A stretch of 64,000 nucleotides of DNA from Candidatus Thiodiazotropha endolucinida (lineage in GTDB: Bacteria > Pseudomonadota > Gammaproteobacteria > Chromatiales > Chromatiaceae): the NCBI RefSeq assembly GCF_001715975.1, contig NZ_MARB01000009.1, positions 62,001-126,000 of the forward strand, written 5' to 3'. The notes under the pieces are model-generated. The model was not told where the DNA came from. It did no database searches and worked only from the letters and a program-made list of their open reading frames with translations. Position 1 is the stretch's first letter, and the number at the start of each line of letters is the position of its first letter. The translations under genes and the position numbers were made by a program. Shown piece after piece: positions 54,084-62,632 of this stretch.

Positions 54084-55403
54084 ATGCTTGATAACCATCC
54101 CCATTGGCGCAAATTGCTGATCCTGCCCCCCATCGCACTGGGTATCCTGGTACTGATGGTGATGGCCGGCAACAGACAGCCACCACTGAAGGTGGAGCGA
54201 GGCGAACCCACCAAACTGGTACGCACCGTGGAGGCCCGCCAGCTCGAACTGGTTCCGGTGGCGGAAGGGTATGGTACCGTGCAGCCCGCTCGGGTCTGGA
54301 ACGCGGTGGCGCAGGTGGCAGGCCGCATCGTTGATATCCATCCACGACTCAGAGACGGTGAAATCATCAGCGAAGGCAGTCTGCTGGTGCAGATCGATCC
54401 CGCCGATTATCAGCTCAACCTGGCCCAGGCCGAGGCGGAACTGGCCGAATTGGAGGTGGAGGCATCGAATGCCAAGGCCTCGCTGTCGATCGAAGAGCGC
54501 AGTCTGGGCATTGCGCAACGGGAGTTTCAACGGGTCAGCAAACTGGCAAAAAAAGGCACCGCATCCCAGAGCGCCGTGGATGACACCGAACGCAACCTGC
54601 TTGCCAGTCGGAATGCGGTACAGAATGTCAAAAACACCCTGGCGTTGATACCCACCAAGCGCAAGGTCCTGGCGGCCAAGCGGACCCAGGCCGAGCGGGA
54701 CCTGCAGAATACCCGCCTGCTCGCACCATTCAATTTGCGGGTTGCCAACATGAGTATCGAGGTCGACCAATATGTCGGCAAGGGGGAGACCCTGCTTGCC
54801 GGGGATGCGGTGGATCGGGTCGAGATCATCGCGCGATTCCCCATGGCATCCCTGCGTCGACTCTTTATCGGTCGCGAGCGGCGGGATATCACCACCGATA
54901 TCCTGGAGGGTAATCTTGCGGACTTCGTCGCGCTGAAACCCCGGGTCAGGCTCGATCTGGGTACGACTATCGCCGAGTGGGAGGCTGAGTTCGTACGATT
55001 CAGTGACAACGTGGATCCGGAGACCCGCACCATGGGTGTTGTGGTCGCCGTCGACAGACCCTTCGAGAAGATCGAACCGGGTATCCGCCCGCCCCTCTCG
55101 AAAGGGATGTTCGTGCAGGTTCTGTTGCAGGGAAAACCGCAACCCGAACGTATCGTCATACCCCGTTCCGCAATCAGGGATGGCGTCGTCTACCTGGCCG
55201 ATGAGGAGAATCGCCTGCGCCGTCAGCCGGTGGATCTGCTGTTCAGTCAGGGAGAGATCAGCATCATCGCATCCGGCGTAACCGCCGGCCAGAAGATCAT
55301 CGTTTCCGACCTGGTGCCTGCCGTCAGTGGTATGCGGCTCGAAACAAAGACGGACACAGAGATCGAAGAGGCGCTTACTGCCGCCGCGAAGGGTGAACAA
55401 TGA
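54084..55403 (+). CDS. RND efflux membrane fusion protein (second system)
   Basis: The start is ATG 54084 (MLDNHPHWRKLL). The roughly 439-residue protein has an N-terminal membrane anchor (about 9-30), a lipoyl half (VAQVAGRIVDIHPRLRDGEIISEGSLLVQIDPADY), an alpha-hairpin (about 110-215) and beta-barrel domains. It overlaps the permease start by 4 bases (ATGA). It would couple the following RND permease to an outer-membrane channel, if the permease is functional. Confidence 0.92.
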   Translation: MLDNHPHWRKLLILPPIALGILVLMVMAGNRQPPLKVERGEPTKLVRTVEARQLELVPVAEGYGTVQPARVWNAVAQVAGRIVDIHPRLRDGEIISEGSLLVQIDPADYQLNLAQAEAELAELEVEASNAKASLSIEERSLGIAQREFQRVSKLAKKGTASQSAVDDTERNLLASRNAVQNVKNTLALIPTKRKVLAAKRTQAERDLQNTRLLAPFNLRVANMSIEVDQYVGKGETLLAGDAVDRVEIIARFPMASLRRLFIGRERRDITTDILEGNLADFVALKPRVRLDLGTTIAEWEAEFVRFSDNVDPETRTMGVVVAVDRPFEKIEPGIRPPLSKGMFVQVLLQGKPQPERIVIPRSAIRDGVVYLADEENRLRRQPVDLLFSQGEISIIASGVTAGQKIIVSDLVPAVSGMRLETKTDTEIEEALTAAAKGEQ

Positions 55404-58400
55404 TCGACTGGTTTGCCCGGCATCCCACCGCCGCCAACCTGCTGATGGCGTCGATCATGATTCTCGGCCTGACCGCCCTGCCCGGTCTGCAGCGGGAAAC
55501 CCTGCCGGAGATCCAGAACGACAAAGTCGAGGTCCGGGTCGTCTACTAAAGGGGCAACCGCGGATGAGGTCGAGGATGCCGTCTGCCGCCGCCTGGAGGA
55601 TGCCCTGGAGGGGATCAGCAGCCTGGATGAGATGACCTGTGAATCACGCGAGGGCCTGGGCGTGGCCACCGCGGTGATGCTGGAAGGGGCGCAGATGACC
55701 CGCTTCCTCGATGATGTGAATGCGGAGATCGACGCCATCGATGACTTCCCTGCCGAGACCGAGCTGCCGGTGATCGAGGAGTTGGGCCGAACCGACGCGG
55801 TGATCTCCATAGCGGTAACCGGTCCGGACGACCCGGTGGCCTTGAAGGCCTATGCGGAACACCTCAAGTCCAAACTGCTGACACAAGAGAAGATCGCCGA
55901 GGTCACTATCAACGGCTTCTCGGATCACCATATACGGATTGAAATTCCTGCCTGGCGACTTCGGCAATATGGCCTGTCTGCACAGGATGTGGCCAACGCC
56001 ATCGGCCGGCACAGCATCAGCACCCCAGCCGGACGCCTGGAAGGAGACAGGGAAGAGATCCTGTTGCGCTTCGACGATCAACGCAAGCAGGTGGATGATT
56101 TTTATGACCTGGTGGTGATCTCCGGCAGCAGCGGCGCCACTATCCGGCTCGGCGATATCGCGCGCATCACCGATCGCTTCGATCGTGACGAGGAGAAGAT
56201 CAGCTTCAATGGCCAGCGTGCGGCCGTTCTCAATATTGCCAAGACCCGTTCACAGGATATTCTAAACGTCCTCGCCAGGGTGGAGACGTTCGTGGCGAGG
56301 GAAAACCTGACCGCCCCGGAAGGTCTCCAGCTGACGCTGACCCAGGACCGCGCCTCGGTGGTTCAGGATCGGCTCGATATGCTGGTGCGCAACGGTGCCC
56401 AGGGTCTTGTGGCGGTGTTTTTCGTACTCTGGCTGTTTTTCAGCTTCCGTTACAGTTTCTGGGTAACCATGGGTCTGCCGGTCTCCTTTCTCGGCGCCCT
56501 CTTCATCCTGCCGGTCATCGGCGTCACCATCAATATGATCTCCATGGTAGGACTGTTGATCGGCATTGGTCTGTTGATGGATGATGCGATCGTCATCGCC
56601 GAGAATATCGCCTCGCGTATGGCCAAGGGTGATAAACCGCTGCAAGCCGCAATCACCGGTGTGCGCCAGGTATTGCCCGGCATCGCCTCCTCTTTTGCCA
56701 CCACACTGCTGGTGTTCGGCTCCCTTGCCTTTATCACAGGGGATATCGGTCAAATCCTGCGCATCATGCCGATGGTCTTGATCATGGTCATCAGTGTCAG
56801 TCTGCTGGAGGCCTTCCTGATTCTGCCGCACCATTTAAGCCACTCCCTGGCGCACATGAATCGCAAGCGGGTCTCCCGCTTCAGGGAACGGTTTGAAACC
56901 GGCTTTGACCACCTTCGAGAAGCATTCTTCGGCCCCCTGCTGGACCGCGCCATCGAGTATCGCTATATGACCCTCGGTATCGTGCTGATGCTGCTTATCC
57001 TCGCCGTGGCCATGCCGGTGGGCGGAAAACTGAAGTTCGTCGGATTTCCCGACCTTGACGGCGATGTCATCGAGGCCCGGGTCCTGCTGCCCCAGGGGAC
57101 ACCCCTGGCACACACTGAATCCATCGTGCACGAGATAACTACTGCACTGCAGCGCACCAACCAGGCGTTCCTGCAACAGCAGCCGGAGCAGCAGCCGCTG
57201 GTGGAGAACATCACTGTCATCTATGGTCAGAACCCGGACGCCTATGAAACCGGCCCCCATGTCGCCCGTGTGGTTGCCGACCTGCTCAGCGCCGAGATCA
57301 GAAACGCAAAACTGGATGACGTGATCAACCGCTGGCGCCATGAGACGGGCGTGCTCACCGACGTGATTTCGGTGAAATTCACCGAACCCACCTTCGGCCC
57401 GGGCGGGCGCCCCATCGATCTGCGTTTGATGGGGTATGACCTGGCGCGTCTGAAACAGGCTTCCAACGAACTGCAGGACTGGCTCAACGCCCACCAGGGG
57501 GTGAATGATCTGAGTGATGATCTGCGTCCCGGAAAACGGGAATACCGGCTCCATTTAAAGCCGGGAGCGGGTGTATTGGGACTCAATGCACAACAGGTTG
57601 CGGAACAGGTCCGGGCCTCCTATCAGGGTATCAAGATCGACGAGTTTCCCGTCGGACCCGAGACCTACGAAGTCAATCTCAGGCTGATCGCGGATGACCG
57701 CACAGACGCGGAAGATCTCTACAATCTCAGCATCACCGGCCCCGGCGGCTCCCTCATCCCCCTCTCCGTGGTAGCCGATATCGAGGAGGTCAGAGGCTGG
57801 GCCCGTATCAATCGGGTCAACCGGCAACGGACCGTCACCCTGCAGGGCGACGTGGACCGCAGCAAGGCCAATGCGCAGGAGCTGTTGGCATTGGCCAAGA
57901 GCAGTTTCATTCCCGAACTCCTGGAGCGCTACCCCGATATCCAATTCGATATCCAGGGAGAGAGCAAGGAGTCGGCGAAGACGGGCCAGTCTATCGTGCG
58001 CAATGTCTTGCTCGGACTGGTCGGTGTCTATATGTTGCTGGCGCTGCAATTCAAAGGCTATCTCGCTCCCATCACAGTGATGATAGTGATCCCGTCGGCA
58101 TTGATCGGTGTGATTTTCGGCCACATGGCCCTGGGGCTCGATCTGACCATGCCCAGTATCGTCGGCATGGCCTCCCTGTTTGGCGTGGTCGTCAATGATT
58201 CGATCCTGCTGGTGGTCTTTATCCGTGACCACCGCGCCGCGGGGATACCCGTTGTCGTGGCCGCCAAACAGGCAGGTCGGGCGCGGTTCAGACCAATCCT
58301 GTTAACATCGATCAGTACCATTGCAGGATTGTCCCCCCTACTGCTGGAAAAGAGCCTGCAGGCGCAGATCCTGATTCCCCTCGCCGCCAGCATCGCCTTT

Positions 58401-58547
58401 GGCCTGACGGCCGCGACCCTGGTGGCGCTGTTTCTGGTCCCCGCCGTCTACTGTATTCTCGATGACTTCAATCTGATCGGAAAACTGCATGACGAAACCG
58501 ATGAAGAGATTGCAGCGGGAGCCACAACCTCCTCCCCAGGTCCCTGA
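55400..58547 (+). pseudogene. RND efflux permease with a single-base frameshift
   Basis: From ATG 55400 the frame gives MIDWFARHPTAANLLMASIM and onward to VRVVY, then stops at TAA 55547-55549. Dropping one base (T at 55547) restores KGATADEVEDAVCRRLEDAL and the rest of a normal RND pump to 58547, about 1048 residues in all. The downstream part is intact, including LLIGIGLLMDDAIVIAE and FGVVVNDSILLVVF. Either the gene is a recent pseudogene, is rescued by slippage or internal initiation at ATG 55632, or the base is a sequencing error. Confidence 0.88.
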
Positions 58548-58727
58548 AACATTTGTCGCTCGTTAGTTGCGCACTCATTTATTGGCTAGCGCCAAAATAG
58601 GGCTGATCTCTGCAAGGCGGCCGATAAAGGGTTATAGTTAGAGTAAGGTCAATATTGCATTCAAGAATCATGGCCATCGGCTTGCAAAGCTCAGCTGTCA
58701 GCGCTGCGCAGGTGGAGGAAATAGCAA

Positions 58728-59075
58728 ATGCGCATCAGTGAATATCGTATTCACTGTGAGATGTGTGAGTTGCTGTCCCATCGGGACGGCGCGCGCGGCT
58801 TTACCGTTCAAGTTCCCATCGATACCGAATCGCAACAAAAAGAGCGGCTTATTGCGACAATTCATTGCCTGATCAATAAGCAATCACACCAATTGACCCT
58901 CCGCGGCCTGAATGACTCAAGCGGACAGGTCGTCAACCTTTCCAAACCTGAAAACGACAAGCTAGCATCGGTGCTGAAAAGTGTGGAAGAAGACTGTTTA
59001 TGCGGCAATGCAAAAATCTGCCCGCAACGCATCGTAGAACTTGTATCAAAGTTGCACGATGGGACAAAAGTGTGA
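58728..59075 (+). CDS. Unrecognised 115-residue protein
   Basis: The protein starts MRISEYRIHCEMCELLSHRDGARG and ends with VEEDCLCGNAKICPQRIVELVSKL. Cysteine pairs near both ends (CEMC and CLCGNAKIC) suggest a metal or redox site. No signal peptide or membrane segment is present. GGTGGAGG lies upstream of the ATG. It is not a known partner of either the RND pump or the transporter that follow and precede it. Confidence 0.65.
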   Translation: MRISEYRIHCEMCELLSHRDGARGFTVQVPIDTESQQKERLIATIHCLINKQSHQLTLRGLNDSSGQVVNLSKPENDKLASVLKSVEEDCLCGNAKICPQRIVELVSKLHDGTKV

Positions 59076-59125
59076 TTCCACTTTCAATTGTAAAGGATAT
59101 CCTATAGTATTAGCAGGTCTTAATA

Positions 59126-59143
59126 TAGACCGTCAGCACGGTC
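59126..59143. other. Inverted repeat upstream of sulP
   Basis: The arms AGACCGT and ACGGTCT (59126-59143) with a 4-base loop lie 50 bases after the preceding gene. It could be a terminator or an operator; no T-run follows. Confidence 0.4.
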
Positions 59144-59307
59144 TGAGATGGGGCCTGAGTCGATGATCCAGGTATAAAAACATAGCTTACTAAGAAGTTC
59201 GGTCATACTTCCGTAGACCCGCAAAAACGAGGTCTCGGCGGCGTCCAAGCAGCTGCATTGCCGCAATCCAATTCGTCGCAGATAAGTCGTTAAGAGCAAC
59301 CGGTAAG

Positions 59308-59336
59308 CACCTAACTCCATTAGGTGAAAACGATCA
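59308..59336 (+). promoter_or_regulatory. Hairpin covering the sulP ribosome site
   Basis: The perfect 7-bp arms CACCTAA (59308-59314) and TTAGGTG (59320-59326) enclose CTCCA. The 3' arm contains the only Shine-Dalgarno-like sequence (TAGGTGA) before ATG 59336, so folding would block initiation. Confidence 0.55.
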
Positions 59337-61102
59337 TGTGGGAGCATATACAGAGTCTGATGGCAGGCTGGAAAGGGGCATTCATCCCATTTCTGAGCTG
59401 GATCGGAGAGATTAAGGACAGAGAGACGGTCAGGGCCGATATTATCGCAGGTATTACCGTCGCCCTGGTGCTGGTGCCTCAATCGATGGCCTATGCCCAA
59501 CTTGCCGGTCTTCCGGTCTACTACGGTCTCTACGCCTCGTTTCTCCCACCCATGGTCGCTGCCTTTTTCGGCTCGTCGCGGCAATTGGCAACCGGCCCGG
59601 TAGCCGTGGTGTCGCTGATGACTGCGGCAGCCCTTGAACCCATTGCCACCTCCCCCGACACCTATCTGGCCTATGCTGTGCTGTTGGCCTTCATGGTCGG
59701 TATATTTCAGATGTTTCTCGGCCTGTTCAAGCTCGGCGTACTGGTTGACTTCCTCTCTCACCCTGTAGTGGTCGGCTTCACAAACGCCGGCGCCCTGATT
59801 ATCGCGACCTCCCAACTGGGCAAAGTTTTTGGCGTCTCCGTGGAACGAGAGGCCCATCACTACGAGACCGTATGGAACACCGTCTTGGCGGCCATGGAGA
59901 ATACCCACGTCTCAACCTTGGGGATGGCGATTCTGGCATTTGCCATAATGTGGGGTATCCGCCGCTACGCCCCCAACTTTCCCGGTGTCCTGATCGCGGT
60001 TGTCGTTACCACCCTGATCGCCTGGCTCGCCGGATTCAATGAAGCCGGCGGTAGAGTGGTAGGCGACATACCCAAAGGCCTGCCTGCCTTGTCACTGCCG
60101 ATTTTTGACGTTAAGACAGTCTGGCAACTGATTCCCGCGGCTATCACCATCTCTCTGATCGGCTTTATGGAGGCTATCTCCATTGCCAAGGCGATGGCCG
60201 CCCGGACCCGCCAACGCCTGAACGCCAATCAGGAGCTCATCGGACAAGGGCTCTCCAATGTAGTGGCCAGCGTGTTCTCCGGTTATCCGGTCTCAGGCTC
60301 GTTTTCCCGTTCCGCAGTTAATATCAATGCGGGTGCAATCACCGGGTTCTCCTCGATCGTCACCGGCCTGGTGGTGATGATCACCTTGATCTTCCTGACC
60401 CCGCTGCTCTATCACCTGCCGCAGGCCACCCTGGCAGCCGTGATCATCATGGCGGTCATCAATCTGATCAAGATCGATCCGATCATCCACGCCTGGAAGG
60501 CGCAGCCCCATGACGCGATCGTTGCGGTCATCACCTTTGTCCTGACCCTGATTTTCGCACCCCATCTCGACAAGGGCATTATCATCGGCGTACTCCTCTC
60601 GCTGGGACTCTTCCTATGGCGCACCATGCGGCCCCGCTTCGCCCAGCTCTCCCGATACAAAGACGGCACCATGCGCGATATCCGGGTACGTCATCTGCCG
60701 ACCAGCCCGGTGATCTCCGTAGTACGATTCGACGGGTCACTCTATTTCGCCAGCGCGGGCTATTTCGAAACCAAGATACTTGGCGTGGTTGCCGCCAATC
60801 CGGAGTTGAAATACATCATTCTGGATGGTGAAGCCATCAATCAGATCGACGCCACCGGAGAGGAAGTCCTGCACCACTTGTGGGAACGGCTGCAGGCACA
60901 GGGAATCCACCTCGTAATCGCGCGCATGAAGAAACAGTTCATGGACACGATTCGACGTACAGGGTTGAAGGATAAGATGGGTGACGACACCTTCTATTCT
61001 CGCATCGGTCTGGCGCTGAACTATGTCTGGAACCAGTTGGGTGACTCCTACGACAGAGAGAATTGCCCTCTGCGTTCTCCAATCGGCGTCGGCAAGGAAT
61101 GA
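59336..61102 (+). CDS. SulP family anion transporter (likely bicarbonate)
   Basis: I prefer ATG 59336 over the GTG at 59324, which lies in a hairpin stem. The roughly 588-residue protein has the SulP N-terminal motif (VPQSMAYAQLAGLPVYYGLYASFLPP), about 12-14 transmembrane segments, SGSFSRSAVN, and a cytoplasmic STAS domain (about 455-570: VIRFDGSLYFASAGYFET, ILDGEAINQIDATGEE). SulP proteins move sulfate, bicarbonate or other anions. Being followed by NuoM-like and DabA genes favours bicarbonate; sulfate export in a sulfur oxidiser is the alternative. Confidence 0.9.
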   Translation: MWEHIQSLMAGWKGAFIPFLSWIGEIKDRETVRADIIAGITVALVLVPQSMAYAQLAGLPVYYGLYASFLPPMVAAFFGSSRQLATGPVAVVSLMTAAALEPIATSPDTYLAYAVLLAFMVGIFQMFLGLFKLGVLVDFLSHPVVVGFTNAGALIIATSQLGKVFGVSVEREAHHYETVWNTVLAAMENTHVSTLGMAILAFAIMWGIRRYAPNFPGVLIAVVVTTLIAWLAGFNEAGGRVVGDIPKGLPALSLPIFDVKTVWQLIPAAITISLIGFMEAISIAKAMAARTRQRLNANQELIGQGLSNVVASVFSGYPVSGSFSRSAVNINAGAITGFSSIVTGLVVMITLIFLTPLLYHLPQATLAAVIIMAVINLIKIDPIIHAWKAQPHDAIVAVITFVLTLIFAPHLDKGIIIGVLLSLGLFLWRTMRPRFAQLSRYKDGTMRDIRVRHLPTSPVISVVRFDGSLYFASAGYFETKILGVVAANPELKYIILDGEAINQIDATGEEVLHHLWERLQAQGIHLVIARMKKQFMDTIRRTGLKDKMGDDTFYSRIGLALNYVWNQLGDSYDRENCPLRSPIGVGKE

Positions 61103-61121
61103 CATCATGACGCGGTTTCAA

Positions 61122-61152
61122 GATACCCTGACGTGCTAACACGTCAGGTATC
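61122..61152 (+). promoter_or_regulatory. Strong hairpin between sulP and the NuoM-like gene
   Basis: The perfect 9-bp arms CCTGACGTG (61127-61135) and CACGTCAGG (61140-61148) extend outward through GATA and TATC. There is no T-run, and the next ATG follows 14 bases later with no other ribosome site, so it may tune translation or mRNA stability rather than terminate. Confidence 0.5.
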
Positions 61153-61161
61153 TATAGTCAT

Positions 61162-62622
61162 ATGCCCGATCTGAGTTATCTTCTCCTGACACCATTCGTT
61201 GGTGCACTCGCTATCACTTTCCTGCCCCGTGATGCGAGCTGGGCCATACGTGCAACCGCCCTATTTGCATCGGCGATGACCTTCGCGCTTTCTTGGGTCT
61301 ATATCGGCGACTTCGATTACGACCAGGCAGGCTTGCAGTTTTTTCATCAGACAGAGTGGAACACCCGCCTCGGCACCTCCTTTGCGCTGGGTCTGGACGG
61401 CTTCTCCTATCCCATGGTGCTGCTGGCTACCCTGTTGAGCCTGGTGGCGCTTCTCGCCTCTACAGCCATTAGCGAGAGAGTCAAGGGCTACTATATTCTG
61501 GTACTTCTGCTGGAATCGGCGATGCTCGGTGTCTTCATGGCGCAGGACTGGTCGCTGTTTTACGTATTTTGGGAGTTGACCCTGATCCCGTTGTTCTTTC
61601 TCATCGACCGCTGGGGGGGAAAAAACCGCCACGGCGCGGCGCTGAATTTCGTCCTCTACACCATGGGCGGCTCGGTATTCATGCTGATAAGCCTGCTGGT
61701 GTTGTTCGATGCCGTACCGGGTCACAGCTTCTCCATGTCCGCAATGGCTGAGAGCGGACGTACCCTGCCGCAGCACACCCAGATATTGATTTTTCTCGGT
61801 TTTCTGGTCGGTTTCGGGGTAAAGATGCCAATCTTCCCCCTCCACGGCTGGCTCCCACTGGCCCATGTCGAGGCGCCGAGCCCAATCTCTATACTGCTAT
61901 CGGGCATTCTGTTGAAAATGGGTTCATACGGACTGATTCGCGCTGCGGGTATGCTGCCGGATGCGGTGCTCGCACTTCAGGATATTCTTGCCACACTCGC
62001 CTTTGTCAGCCTAATCTACGGTGGATTATTGGCCTGGAGGCACAGCGATCTGAAAGCGATGATCGCCTACTCATCCGTGAGCCATATGGGGGTCGTTCTA
62101 CTCGGGATTGCAGCACTCAACCTGGCCGGTCTGCACGGTGCCTTGATGCAGATGGTCGCCCACGGACTGGTGGCGGGTTCGCTGTTCCTCTTGATCGGCT
62201 TGCTCTACGAACGGACCCGCACGCGTGAAGTGACCGACTACAGCTCGCTTGTGAGGGTGATGCCAAGGTTCGCATTTTTCACCACTCTTGCCTTTATTGC
62301 CGCTGTCTCACTCCCCGGTACGGCTGGATTCATTGCAGAGCTCAACGCCTTGATTGGCGGATTCGCCCGCTGGGGATGGGTCGCCGCCCTGTTGACCATC
62401 GGTGTACTTCTCAGCGCCGCCTATGCAGTGCGCACCATCAGTCAGCTATTTACCGGACCGGTTCGCCCCGGCATGCAGAATGTGGAGGATCTACGCCCCA
62501 CCGAGCTGCTGGCGGCTGGCACCTTGGCGGCTGGCACCCTGCTGCTTGGATTCATGCCCGGTCCAGTGCTCAACCTGGTGAATGCCTCCGCGGTCCAACT
62601 TTCAAGCCTGTTCTCATTGTAG
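61162..62622 (+). CDS. NuoM-like proton-conducting subunit (DabB type)
   Basis: The 486-residue membrane protein resembles complex I subunit M: about 14 helices, the helix-5 glutamate in FYVFWELTLIPLFFLID, and the lysine helices GVKMPIFPLHGWLPLAHVEAPSP and LLKMGSYGLIRA. No other nuo gene is nearby and DabA follows 10 bases downstream, so it most likely acts as the ion-conducting partner of a DAB inorganic carbon transporter. Classical DabB is NuoL/NdhF-like; an M-like partner is a known variant arrangement with DUF2309. Confidence 0.87.
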   Translation: MPDLSYLLLTPFVGALAITFLPRDASWAIRATALFASAMTFALSWVYIGDFDYDQAGLQFFHQTEWNTRLGTSFALGLDGFSYPMVLLATLLSLVALLASTAISERVKGYYILVLLLESAMLGVFMAQDWSLFYVFWELTLIPLFFLIDRWGGKNRHGAALNFVLYTMGGSVFMLISLLVLFDAVPGHSFSMSAMAESGRTLPQHTQILIFLGFLVGFGVKMPIFPLHGWLPLAHVEAPSPISILLSGILLKMGSYGLIRAAGMLPDAVLALQDILATLAFVSLIYGGLLAWRHSDLKAMIAYSSVSHMGVVLLGIAALNLAGLHGALMQMVAHGLVAGSLFLLIGLLYERTRTREVTDYSSLVRVMPRFAFFTTLAFIAAVSLPGTAGFIAELNALIGGFARWGWVAALLTIGVLLSAAYAVRTISQLFTGPVRPGMQNVEDLRPTELLAAGTLAAGTLLLGFMPGPVLNLVNASAVQLSSLFSL

Positions 62623-62632
62623 GGGTGCCTAT

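Noticed and set aside
55541-55560. Programmed +1 frameshifting at the RND permease stop.
   Set aside because: The P-site tyrosine tRNA on TAC could not re-pair with ACT after slipping, and no RF2-like Shine-Dalgarno stimulator is placed for it.
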